DNA from: Tenebrio molitor
Taxonomy: Eukaryota; Arthropoda; Insecta; Coleoptera; Tenebrionidae
Reading direction: 5' to 3'
Assembly: GCF_963966145.1 (NCBI RefSeq)
Contig: NC_091047.1
Coordinates: 12,028,001-12,092,000, forward strand
Length of the DNA stretch: 64,000 nucleotides
Position numbers and translations under genes: made by a program
Part shown: in pieces, positions 47,863-57,750 of the stretch
How positions within the stretch are numbered: the stretch's first letter is position 1
Layout of the letters: the number at the start of each line of letters is the position of its first letter
Notes under the pieces: generated by a model
Seen by the model: the letters and a program-made list of their open reading frames with translations, nothing else
Database searches by the model: none
What the model was told of the DNA's origin: nothing

Positions 47863-49136
47863 AAATTTTGCTCATCGTGTATTTGTTGTTCGTAATGATA
47901 AGGTGGTTCGGGAATTTGTTGATCTTCGGTATTAATGTTTTCTTCGTAAATTGTGTGTTCGGGGTAATTATTGAGATTTGAATTGTCCTGGTAGTCGTCT
48001 TGGAAATCGTCACCGTCAAATTCAAAAGGATGTGGACTCTGTTGGGCTTGGTCGTTTTCGATGTTATGGAGTTCTTCTGATACGAAATTTTTGGGTCCAT
48101 TATTAGGTCGGAAATAATTGTTATTCGGATTATATGGGTATGAATGTTTAACCGTGGGATTTCGAGAGGTAGTGGACATCGGTTCAGGTTTACCGGTTGG
48201 TTGTTGGCCTGTAGGACGAAATACATTTTTTGGCTTACCGAAAACTTGATTATTAGTGAAAAATTTCTGTTGTGGGGGGTTGCGAGAAGGTGTTATGTTA
48301 ATTGTTTGCCTAGGGAATTGCGGTTGAGTGAATTGTGCAGGTTGTCTATGAAATTGTCGTGAATTCAGGTATGATTCGTTGTTAGTTGCGTGAGGTGAAA
48401 ATGATGTTGGGTACGATGTATGTATGTTCGATGGTATGGTCGTTTGTTTTTGATGTGTTTTTGTTGAAAATGAGGTGGGTGGTCGTTGATGGTGTAAAAA
48501 TGATGCGAAATTTTGCGTATATCTGAAGTTTTCCTCTTCAGTCACGTACGCCATTGCTTGTTCTAGGGTGTCGGGATTTCGTAATCGGATAATATTTTGT
48601 AGTTGTGGCTGTAGTCCGCGAATAAATGTTTTGAGAGCTAATTTGTTGTATTGGTTGCTGTAAACTCTCTTTGTATTGATACACATTTCGGTTACACTGA
48701 CGCTACCTAATTTCGACTCAAGTTTACTTCTAACGATTTGAATACGTTTTCCGAATTCTAAAGGTGGTTCGTTTTTAAACGGAAATAAGGTAAGTAAGTC
48801 TTGTTCCAGGCAATCCAAATTTCTTTGGTCACCAAAACTCAGGCGTAATGCATTTTTTAATAAATCCCAAGTATTTAAATCTGTTTTAGTGCCGATCAAG
48901 ATTAGAGCTCGACCAGTCAGTTTACTAATTACTACTCTCAACAAATAAGCGTTAACGTCGTTTGCCAAAGTGCCAAAAGTTGTGAATAAGTAGTCGCATG
49001 AGTTAATGAAGACTTCTAATGTATTAACGTTTCCATCATATGTGGGAATCGTGTCTACGTATAATTTTAATAAGCTGAGGTTGGTTGAATTGTTTACAAC
49101 TTGATTAGGATCAATATTTTGAGGTGTGGGAGTCAT
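47829..49136 (-). CDS. gag: Gag structural protein
   Basis: 435 residues from an ATG at 49136, which gives the longest open frame after the leader. The N-terminal half (about residues 20-220) is mixed helical sequence with an LEVFINSCDYLF motif and an LxTF...VI segment, in keeping with gypsy-type capsid regions. The C-terminal half (about 230-435) is low complexity, rich in Asn, Gln, Pro, Thr and Tyr, and acidic towards the end. No CCHC zinc knuckle is present, which is usual in errantiviruses. The stop at 47829-47831 lies 34 bases after the frameshift heptamer. An alternative-frame ORF over the C-terminal part (47816-48226) is a shadow caused by composition. Confidence 0.92.
   Translation of the reverse strand: MTPTPQNIDPNQVVNNSTNLSLLKLYVDTIPTYDGNVNTLEVFINSCDYLFTTFGTLANDVNAYLLRVVISKLTGRALILIGTKTDLNTWDLLKNALRLSFGDQRNLDCLEQDLLTLFPFKNEPPLEFGKRIQIVRSKLESKLGSVSVTEMCINTKRVYSNQYNKLALKTFIRGLQPQLQNIIRLRNPDTLEQAMAYVTEEENFRYTQNFASFLHHQRPPTSFSTKTHQKQTTIPSNIHTSYPTSFSPHATNNESYLNSRQFHRQPAQFTQPQFPRQTINITPSRNPPQQKFFTNNQVFGKPKNVFRPTGQQPTGKPEPMSTTSRNPTVKHSYPYNPNNNYFRPNNGPKNFVSEELHNIENDQAQQSPHPFEFDGDDFQDDYQDNSNLNNYPEHTIYEENINTEDQQIPEPPYHYEQQIHDEQNFPNASPFYQTT
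47862..47868 (-). promoter_or_regulatory. Gag-pol -1 frameshift site, A AAT TTT
   Basis: On the minus strand the gag frame reads CA|A AAT TTT CCA, an X XXY YYZ slippery heptamer. Slipping back one base continues as TCC AAA CGC in the pol frame, which is open from here on. The nearest upstream pol-frame stop (TGA, three codons before the slip) makes this the only 35-base overlap where the switch can occur. The gag stop follows 11 codons after the heptamer. A stimulatory downstream RNA structure was not assessed. Confidence 0.8.
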
Positions 49137-49319
49137 TTTGATTTGTTTTTTTTTTCTTGAATTTGTCGATTAATTGATCTAAGTTAATACTACGAAAATG
49201 TAGTTCGTGAAATTATTATTTTAATTATATTTTTCTTTTGAAGAAAATTAAAAATTCAAAATGTTCATTCAACTCCGATGCAGAGAGTTAAAGGAAGGAA
49301 AAGAAAAATTGGAGCTCAG

Positions 49320-49329
49320 ACTCACCTAG
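49320..49329 (-). promoter_or_regulatory. Splice donor in the leader, CTAG|GTGAGT
   Basis: Near-perfect 5' splice site on the minus strand with GT at 49325-49324, lying between the primer site and the gag ATG. Gypsy-group env mRNAs are made by joining a leader donor to an acceptor just before env. The matching acceptor is at 44115. Confidence 0.75.
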
Positions 49330-49517
49330 TGCAGGGTTGCGTCTGTTTCTGGAGGTTGTCTCTCGATGGATTCTCCGGAAGTTGACTCCAACTTGTCGCC
49401 GATTAATCGTTGAACCTCGAAATCTTGGTACGATACAGGATTTGCGTTGTGGGTCTGCTGTAGGTTCTTCGAGATAACACTTAAGGAATTGAAATTCCAA
49501 ATCGCGGAAACTTGCAC
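49326..49517 (-). CDS. Leader upstream ORF ending at the splice donor
   Basis: A 63-codon ORF in the 5' leader ends in a TAG whose last base is the last exon base before the donor. After splicing, the order would be TAG followed by one base and then the env ATG, an arrangement that could allow termination-reinitiation. A second leader ORF (49288-49500) runs across the donor. Its predicted product is not recognised, and coding function is unproven. Confidence 0.3.
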   Translation of the reverse strand: MQVSAIWNFNSLSVISKNLQQTHNANPVSYQDFEVQRLIGDKLESTSGESIERQPPETDATLH

Positions 49518-49546
49518 GATGCAGGATTTTATTAGCGATCGCGTTA

Positions 49547-49563
49547 TCCTACCGACTGCGCCA
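49547..49563 (-). other. Primer-binding site for tRNA-Ser
   Basis: The minus strand TGGCGCAGTCGGTAGGA is complementary to a tRNA 3' end reading TCCTACCGACTGCG plus CCA, which I recognise as the 3' end of an insect tRNA-Ser. The first T is also the last base of the 5' LTR, so the site overlaps the LTR by one base. Confidence 0.88.
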
Positions 49564-50012
49564 ATTATATTTTCTTGTTAAATAAACAAGTTTTAAAAAA
49601 AGAACTTTATTTACAGACACAACGGCGGTACAACGACTAATAACAACTGATTACAACTGATTATCAATCTTGCTCTTACAGACATATATATAGGTTTTTC
49701 TTGTTTTGAAACTAATTGAAAACAGTGTTAATGTGACAGGGTTAAATATCTATAATTTGATAAGAATATGAATGATGGGCTCACAAATCTAGCTATGATA
49801 TTTGGAAATAGTGGATAACATTGTATTCTTACTATAATTCGGTTAAAGAACTCTAACTGTAATGAGTAAGTGACATTATAATTGCTTAAATAGCGGGGTC
49901 AGATATCTAACTGAAATTATATTTTTACTGTTTATGAAATAATGCGGTTAAAGAACTTATTCTGGAATAAACAAGTACATTATATAAAATTGGTGAGGTC
50001 AGATATCTAACT
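49563..50012 (-). repeat. 5' LTR
   Basis: The same 450 bases as 41972-42421. It carries the promoter for the provirus. U3 runs from 50012 to about 49659, followed by R and U5. Confidence 0.97.
49654..49692 (-). promoter_or_regulatory. Putative LTR core promoter
   Basis: On the minus strand a TATATATA box (about 49685-49692) is followed, 34 bases from its first T to the initiator A, by ATCAGTTG, which fits the arthropod TCAGT initiator. A second ATCAGTTG follows ten bases later. The same motifs occur in the 3' LTR. Positions are inferred. Confidence 0.55.
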
Positions 50013-50016
50013 TGCA
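50013..50016. repeat. Target-site duplication (TGCA), right
   Basis: Direct repeat of 41968-41971. Host sequence GACCGACAAG continues to the right. Confidence 0.9.
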
Positions 50017-51405
50017 GACCGACAAGTCATTTATACTCCGTTATTGACAGAAACAATATTTTCCAATTTAGATCATTTTCAGTATGATCGATTTCGGTCG
50101 GTTCGTCACGCTTGGGAACCATGTGCTTCTTCTTAACGAGATTCGTCACCTTTTTTCATCTCAGTAATTGCTCTGTTTATTTTGTCGGTCTCAACGGACT
50201 GAGAACGGTTCCGACAAATACCGAACCGGGGAGATAATCGCTAGAAAAGAACCGAGTTAAATTTTTTCATTTAATTTAGTTGCAATTCTTTGAATTGTCT
50301 GGCAGCAGCTGATATTTTTTCTGTTTTGAAATTCCCAATTAGATTTATTTTATGCTCTTCTTTTCTGTCACTGGAACTATTTTAATGTTTCCCTCCAGTT
50401 TTATTGTTGTAAATTATTTTCTATTATAGACTATTATTATTACATATTATATTTTAAAGAATGGAACAGAGGTTTACACATTTACAAATTGAAATAATTT
50501 TTTTTCTCTACACAAACAGTTAATTTTTTCACAGTTTGCAATTGCAACTATCGAGGAATTACTGACTTTAGTTTCTAAGTATGCAACAATTATTGTTGCA
50601 GACCAATAATGTAGGTAAGTGAATTTTGTGATGTTCTAAGCACAACATTATGCATGTAACTTACAGATTACCATTTAGCGTTTATGTTTTTACCAATAAT
50701 AATAAAATACTTTTTCAAAATTTGTTGCTGAGACTCGAAATAGGTCTTCTAAGTGTGTCCAGATATGAGGAACAAGCACAAATAACCACGAACAAGTGGA
50801 GGAACGGAAGTTGGGGGTGTGCAGATAAGCATGAACGAGCACGAGCAAGGATGAAAGACCATAAATATTGTAAACAGCGATCAACTACTTTCGGTATCTA
50901 CATCAACCAATTTTTATTGTTTTATTTTATATTTGTAAACGTACTCGTATAGCTGATACAGTTCTAATAAACTTTTAGAAAATGCTGTTTGGTTTTTACT
51001 AGAATAAATAAGGAAACGTTAACATGTTGCAGGAGCTAAGCAGTCTAGCACTGAAACAGTAAAAAGAAATCATGCAAAAAGCAAATGTGTAGATGCACAT
51101 ATTTATACTGAACAAAGACGAAATAAAATAACAATTTAGAATAACAAATTAAAAACGTGTCTAATTAAAACATTATTCAATAATAAGTGGGTTCTTATGC
51201 ACTCATTTACCTTACAAGGAATGTTCAATCAATGGCGTCTTCGGAAGTGTTATCCTAGGCTTCGTGAATTAGTAAAAGTCAGACAGGGCAGCATAGAAAT
51301 GATCTGTATGACCGAAAAAGCTCTGCGATAATTTTTCCCAGTTAGTAATTTCGAATCTGTCAATAGTGGAAAACCTATTTCTCAGAGTTGAAACTTTTAC
51401 AGGAA
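50017..51405. other. No gene recognised
   Basis: 50650-50952 is a 100-codon ORF with no domain. Its middle contains repeated CACGAACA/CACGAGCA words, also seen near 1080-1240, which may be remnants of one old repeat. Confidence 0.3.
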
Positions 51406-51411
51406 AACCTT

Positions 51412-51530
51412 CACGTGTTGTGGTTCGCCGAGGGCCACCATATGTGGGAAGTCGGCGATGGAGCCCTTCTTCAGACCACCTGGGCTAACACTGACACACT
51501 CTTGAAACACTACGGCCTCTTTCACACTCA
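51412..51530 (-). pseudogene. Transposase DNA-binding-region scrap (Tc1-like)
   Basis: Minus-strand translation reads ERGRSVSRVCQC, then PRWSEEGLHRRLPTYGGPRR and TTTREG. This resembles the helix-turn-helix plus linker of Tc1-family transposases (W-x-EEG ... RP-x-GGPRRTT-x-RE). Further minus-strand sequence gives TLRNRFST, which fits the next conserved block, so the relic may extend to about 51350. No catalytic part was found. Confidence 0.45.
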
Positions 51531-51539
51531 TTTAGCTAA

Positions 51540-52519
51540 CGATAATTAACCTGTCTACGCCGTCTTAGCATTTTTCAACACTTTAGAAACACAAGAGTTT
51601 TGAAAAATCTAATTTTAATGAAATCTGATAACCTTCTAGATGTTCGGATTTTTATGTAAAATATATGTATATTGAATGTGTTAGTTGTTCTTGACAGTAT
51701 TTGTTGATCACCAACATATGTGCACAGTACCAGTCTAAGAAAGAAGACAAAACTTCAGATGCTAAAATTGAAAAAATGAGCGAACATTTATGCAGACACA
51801 GAATTTTTGTGAAGGAAGAACAGTCTCTTTAAATGTTTTACAACAAAGTAATACATAATATAAAAGTAGTAAGTCATCATATTATGTTTCGTATTTAATT
51901 AGATTTGACCTCATTTAACTTACCTAGTTGGTTAATTAGATGGTTTATTTTATTCTTTCTTTTGTGACTTTCAAGATTTATACATTTCAAAAGCAGTATA
52001 GAGCACAATTTTAGAAAGGTGCTCAGTCAAATTAACTACAGATGAATTTCTAGCAAATACTTGCAGATTGCAGTGCTCATTTTTCGAATCTCATAATACC
52101 ATATTTCATAAGGTTATTTTTATATTTTATTTTATAATAATTTTACTTTACCTCGACTGTGTTTTATATTTCTCAACAAACTGAAACGTATTTTCTCGGA
52201 GGCAAACAAATACTTTTTATAAGTTAACATCACCGAGTTTAGCAGAAAAAAATTGGTTCTTACTTAGTGATTCAAAACTGTTGTGGGTAACATGTAATTA
52301 AATGCGATTGGAAACAATTGATCAAATTTTCTGTGACATTGAGAGCAATAAAAATGATTATTAATGCAATCTTCAAGACTTTGAACAATATTATTTGCTT
52401 ATATCACTGATAAGCAAATAGTATTGTTATTTCGTTCTCCAATAGACTCCCATTGACGAATTCACTGAAAGAGAAAAAAGACTAATATTTCAGGAGTCGT
52501 GTTATCTACGGCTGCATAC
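51540..52519. other. No gene recognised
   Basis: AT-rich. A short hairpin at about 52388-52428 (TATTTGCTTAT against ATAAGCAAATA) is the only structure noticed. Confidence 0.35.
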
Positions 52520-52708
52520 ATATCGTGCGTTCATTTAAATTATAAATGTATCGTCAAAGTTGGCGTTGAAAAGTCGATTGTGAACGCATTATACGGATTA
52601 CGGATCACGGATCAGCTGTTTAATTCTTACATTTTTACACGAGTGGTGCATTCACAATCGACTCTTCAATGCCAACTTTGAGGATAAATTTAAATGAACG
52701 CATGATAT
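52520..52708. repeat. Family B MITE, copy 4
   Basis: Full-length, with ATATCGTGCGTTCATTTAAA and AGTTGGCGTTGAAAAGTCGA on the left and the complementary arm on the right ending CATGATAT. The interior carries GGATTACGGATCACGGATCA, the complement of the GATCCGT repeat of copy 2, so this copy lies in the opposite orientation. Confidence 0.88.
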
Positions 52709-52740
52709 ACCGGTTGTCGTCAGTCTGTATATTAAAAACA

Positions 52741-52857
52741 ACGCAGAAAGTAAGGTTAAATTTAGACAGTTGATCCGTGATCTGTAATCCGTGGTGCGTT
52801 CACAATCGACTTTTCAACGCCAACTTTGAGGAGAAATTTAAATGAACACCCGATATA
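52741..52857. repeat. Family B half-element, copy 5
   Basis: Only the interior (GATCCGTGATCTGTAATCCG) and the right arm ending AATGAACACCCGATAT are present, 32 bp after copy 4. The left arm is missing, which suggests deletion between neighbouring copies or insertion of one next to the other. Confidence 0.82.
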
Positions 52858-55049
52858 ATTAACAGGAATCTGGACAGAGCAATAAGAATTAAATATGGGA
52901 ATCTTAATAAATTCAATATTACTCACCTGGTAAAACACGATACACCTATTCTCCCTGCGTAGGATTGTTTTTTATTATAGGTGAAAATAATTTCAGAAGT
53001 AAATTCTCCAATTCAAAAGGATTTTCATACACTTGCTTCTAATTAACCAATTAAAGCCAATACTACAGTCTACATTTTCGGCACATTTAGGAATTTAAGA
53101 TCTTGTCTATGATTTAAAACTTATTGTATTTCACATTCGAGATAATATTTCCTAAGATAGATTTAATGCTTCTTAATTATTTTTACTTGGGATTTAGGTA
53201 AAGCTTGGAATTTCTGAAAAGATTGAAATTTATGTGTGCTGTTATAAACTTATCTCACAATACGAAGATAAATTGGTACATCTTGGTAATCAAGTTAAAT
53301 CAATCTGACAACATAATTGATAGCAATGTTTTTCTACACAATGTAACCTGCATTCGCAATAAAGTGTGGACGACAAAGTAAAAAAATGACTGAAAAATTT
53401 AATGGTTTAGTGCAGACCCAAAGAAAAATTTAATTATAACAACAATAAAGATTTACGATCATGGCTTGTCGGTATCCCTTGGTAGGGAGAAAAGACTTCG
53501 ATCGACAATAGACTGTGGCTATCAAACTTTGTTATAGAAATTACATTTTTATTTTTCCGTATTTTACTATTTTCATGAATACGTTAACTGTTGATAAATG
53601 TTCTAAATAATTTAGATACCTATTGCAATTTTTCATAAATGTTTTTTTAATTTAGCGGTTTCACTTAAATGTTAAATTAGTTAAGACTCTTTTCTTTTCT
53701 TTCTTTTTGAGAAAAAATCGTTTAAAAATTATTTTTACATTTCATTAGTTTCCAAGTAACTAATTCATGTTCACATTAACAATGTAAAACGGCAGATGTA
53801 AATTTTGGTCGGACACGTTCCACAAAAAGTAGTAAATTAAGGACAACCTGTCACGAGAAATACCCAGGTACAACCCACTCAAAATAAACCTCGGCAACAT
53901 GAGGCGATTGCAATCTAATTCAGTGTTGTTGGCATATTTCCAAAGATTTTCTTAAGTCGTTTTAAGTCCCAGTCATTGCTTTCGCATCAAGTCCATCAAT
54001 CACGAAAGAGAACAAAGCAGCACGAACCGGTGCTCCAAGGAATACGTCATCTTCTTATAGGTGGCTCCGCTTTTTTGGCACAGCATATTTCCCGTGTGTT
54101 GTTGCGTTTTAGATTTCGTTTATTTGTATCGAATTTCGAGTGAAATTTTTTGAGGGGTTCTTGCGATCGGCAAAGAAGGCAAGTCGTAGGGCTCGGCGAG
54201 CGGTTCCGTGGCATTCCTAAATAATGGAGGCCATGTATCAAGTCCCAGGGAGATAATGCAAGCTGCGTGCTTAGCAGAAACCTTGAGCGAGTCTTTATTA
54301 TCCTGTCAAATTACGTGGTCCGCTACAGCTCTAGCCCACGCTCCTCTACGCCGATGTCTACGTGAAAGAAACCCGGCTCTTTCATCCAACAACACGGCTT
54401 GCCCGCCCCTCGTCTAGGGAAAATGCTGAATTAATGCTTCCTTTCGTGTGTCACGGTATTGCTGTGGTCCCGATGTCAATACCTCGGCCGTGCAGATCGT
54501 GCCGTATTCCACACTGGATACAGAAACATGAAAGAACGTCGACACCGAAGGGTGGTCCAACCTGAACGACGTTATTGTGCTTTTTTCAGACCTGCACGTT
54601 TAATTCCTACAGCGCTCATAAATTCAAAAACATACGCTAAGTGCTGTTTCATGTATTTAAAAGAAAATATGTAATGTAACTACAACGTCATTTATTCCTA
54701 TAAGAAAATGAAGTAGATCGTTAACTTTTCACAAAGGACACAAAGCCTAAACAGGACAGAAAAATGTTTAATTATGCTATTAACAATTTTACAAATAATA
54801 AGAAAAAATTAGATTTTTGTTACAAACTAATTACATAATAATTAAAATAAAACTGTCATTTTGTATTTTTTAATTCAGTCACAAAATTATTTCCTCGAAT
54901 TATACTGGAACTTTTTTTTCTCCAGGCAATTTTCTGTTATTACCCTAGTCTCAATTGTTGAGGTGAAGATTTTATTAATGATTTTAAACCCCATTGACAA
55001 TACTTCTTTAATTTTTTTCTTTCATTCATTAAAGGAAATAAAATGTATT
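52858..55049. other. Non-repetitive DNA, no gene recognised
   Basis: A GC-balanced block at 53990-54600 carries overlapping short ORFs on both strands (54047-54241 minus, 54208-54674 plus). None contains a domain. The rest is AT-rich. Confidence 0.3.
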
Positions 55050-55352
55050 CACGTTGTTTTGACATAATGGGAGGCCATGAAAATTTTGCATTTAATTTGA
55101 TAATAAAGCTGTCTGTTGAATTAGGTTATGTTTTTCTAAGTTTGGGGTTATAAATAGCGTCAATGTCTAGTGCATTGTTGTCAGTTTTACTAGTTTGCAA
55201 TAGAAGAATAGTGAGACATGGTGGGAAATTCAGCAACATGTTATATGTTCATTTTGATAGGTCTGCATGTCAGCCACTTTAGTGACGGAAACAGTGTGTC
55301 CAACGTTAAAAAAATAAAGCATGGCCCCCCATTATGCCAAAACAACGTGAAC
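55050..55352. repeat. Family C short MITE, best-preserved copy
   Basis: About 300 bp, with TIRs of about 32 bp. The left end contains TTCACGTTGTTTTGACATAA and the right end TTATGCCAAAACAACGTGAA. Compared with the copy at 1574 it lacks the 700-bp interior, so its left and right blocks are joined at about 55215-55228. Confidence 0.85.
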
Positions 55353-57632
55353 GGTGTTTAGTTTATTATGGTAAATATTTGTTTGTAATGATCTGGATGT
55401 CAAAACTAAGTATCAATATTTTCTAAATGACAAGCCAACAATTGTTTCAGAATTTGTCTTCTTTTTTAAAATGGGCAAAATTAAAGCGTCAACTTATCAT
55501 CTAATAAATTATTGTTATGAGGTAGCCTGATGGTTTTGCAATATTCAATAGCGCTGTACGCTTTGAAACTTGACTTACAAAGTACTCTAGAATTCTCCTG
55601 GAAGTTGATGAAGCAAGCGTGTCCCTTCAGGTCATACCATTACATGGAATTTTGATGTTTCCGATATCGATTTGTGTCAGATCATCAAAACTGAAACGTT
55701 AACAATTATTACATGTTGAACTGAATAATTGCAATGAATATTTCTGAGGAATTCAGGAGTAAGTAGTCGAGTAGTTAACTAACGTAATCGGATACAATTT
55801 GGCTAAAGAGTCCTGTCTTATTATCTATAAATGTTGTGGACTAATTGCGTGAAACACCATTTGCATTCTTGAGAAATGTGATAGATGCCCAGTAGGTATA
55901 GTCATGCTGGACTGAGGTAGGTCATTGTCATTTGTCAAATCCTAGAAGTACCTCAAGGTTACCTTTCATTACTTATTTATTAACTGTAGTTCTTATTGTC
56001 TAAGATCAAAAAGGATTTAAATCACATAAAACCAAGACTTGCATTCCAAATCTTATTCAATGGTTTTAATTTGTTTTTGCTTTTTTTAAATTAGTGGACA
56101 TCGAATATCTATGATGTGAGCTTGAGCTTATTCAAGACTGAACAGTGAAAAATTCAAAACTTTTATATTGGCCGGTACGAGTAGTCCATTTATTGAAGGA
56201 CTTTAGTGAAAGACACATTTATTACATTATTATCTTTCCATCTAGTCAGTAAAAAATATTATTGATTAAAAAAAAAGGTAACGATAATTATTATTAAGTG
56301 CTCTCTACAAGTGCTCTGATACAAAATATGAATTGTGTCCTTGTACACTCATAGGTAATTAAAAGCGTTAGCTTCCTGCAGATTGTAAAAAAACAAATTA
56401 GTATTAATAATTCTTTCTGGGAAGATAAGTACAAAGTCGATATTGGCGTCCGTACCATTTTGAACTAATAGTCTTGAAATTATTGATGTATGTACTTTAA
56501 AAAACTATCCGCTATTAGCCTCCACGAAATTACCAGCAGGTCAAATTTGAGCCGAAATAAATTATTTCCAGCATTATTAAAGTGAATTGCAGCTGATTTG
56601 TAGCAGGCAATAGCAACTTTCGTCCCCATTTATTATTTTCAACGTTTACCTGTTCCGGACAAAACATCTAATAAATTCGAAGTCGCTATTTGATTTGGAC
56701 AGAAAATTGTATACCTGTCTGGCCCCAGGTGTTATTTGCTTATTTTAAAACGTCGTGTCTGATCATATTTCCTCGGACCCCCTTCAAAATTATTGATTCC
56801 TCACCGACAGCGCCACCGACCTTTCTCTCGAATATCATCTCAGGCTCAGGCAATCGTTTTTAATTTAGAAAACTTCTTGGGGGCCTAGACGTTCGACACC
56901 GGCGGCAATTTCTCTTTTAACAGCATGCCTCAAATGATCGTTTCGCTAATTATTATTCATAAAATTAAACATAGTGTCGCGGCGCATAATAATTACAGCT
57001 TAAATAGTGTAATTAACTATGAGCTCCAGTTCGAATGAATTAATGATGAAAGCTGAAAACCAAAACTTGCCGGGCAATGATTAATAATGTTAAACGAGAT
57101 TGCGTGCGATCCGGCAGTAAAAATGCGCTAACCACATAAAAATGTAGTACGGACATTTTATATGTCCCTATTTAATTACACGTGCGGTTCACAACCATTA
57201 TGTTCGTGATATGTAAGCTCGGTTACGTGGTTTGGAATATTGTAAGGAGGCGAAGTTGCGGAAATCATAAATTCGGAACAACTTTTAGTCATAGATGACG
57301 CCGCGCGAAGAATTTTTATTGTTTAGTGAAATATAGCACCGAAGTGCGGAATTCCATTTCATGCTGATTCACTTCGAATAAAGACAATTATTACAGGAAA
57401 TGCTGGACCGAGAAAGTTAATACCAAGAATTATGACCGTTTAGATAAATATTTAAGACATCTGAATTTATGATCTAAGAGTTGCAGTTCAAATATGTAGC
57501 ATAAAATTCTTCCTCATGCAAAAATTCGTTACACTTGCAACAGGCACAGAAGTCTGTTTCTTGCTGCACAATAATAAACGTTGTAGCAGTGAAAATTATT
57601 ATCAATAAGTGTAACTGTGCACGTTCGCTTGC
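55353..57632. other. Non-repetitive DNA, no gene recognised
   Basis: 56560-57400 is repeat-free and more balanced, with several TAATTA/TTAATGA words of the kind homeodomain proteins bind. That alone is weak evidence for an enhancer. No ORF with a domain. Confidence 0.3.
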
Positions 57633-57750
57633 AGAAAAAAGTAGAAGGTCTTTTTGTGCTTCTCCCAGTTCGACCTCGACTTCGTCTCGGTCTTCAATCT
57701 CTTAGAACAAAAAGACTCACTTTTACTCTTAATAATGATATAATCTACTA
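57633..57750. repeat. Family D short foldback, copy 2 (reverse orientation)
   Basis: The complement of 10808-10922. It contains CTTCGTCTCGGTCTTCAATC in the core and GGTCTTTTTGTGCTTCTCCC on the left flank, with TAATGATATAATCTACTA beyond the right end. The flanking TTATATCATTA is shared with copy 1, so the repeat unit is longer than the hairpin. Confidence 0.75.

Larger units (their letters stand above)
41972..50012 (-). mobile_element. Complete endogenous errantivirus (gypsy-type LTR retrovirus), 8,041 bp
   Basis: Order on the minus strand: 5' LTR (49563-50012), primer site, leader, gag (49136-47829), pol (to 44104), env (44114-42408), polypurine tract, 3' LTR (42421-41972). The LTRs begin AGTTA and end TAATT, as in gypsy-group elements. 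All three genes are open across their full length. The two LTRs look identical over 450 bp and the target duplication is intact, so insertion is recent. Pol carries protease, reverse transcriptase, RNase H and integrase in that order (Ty3/gypsy arrangement). Env has a signal peptide, a furin-type site and a membrane anchor. Inference: possibly capable of expression. Activity cannot be judged from sequence. Confidence 0.97.

Noticed and set aside
47816..48226. 136-codon minus-strand ORF overlapping the gag C-terminus
   Set aside because: Third-frame reading of a low-complexity Asn/Thr/Pro region. It does not lead into pol and has no recognisable domain.
49547..49563. tRNA-Ser gene fragment
   Set aside because: Only the 3' end of a tRNA is matched, and it lies exactly at the LTR border. 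It is the retroviral primer site, not a gene.
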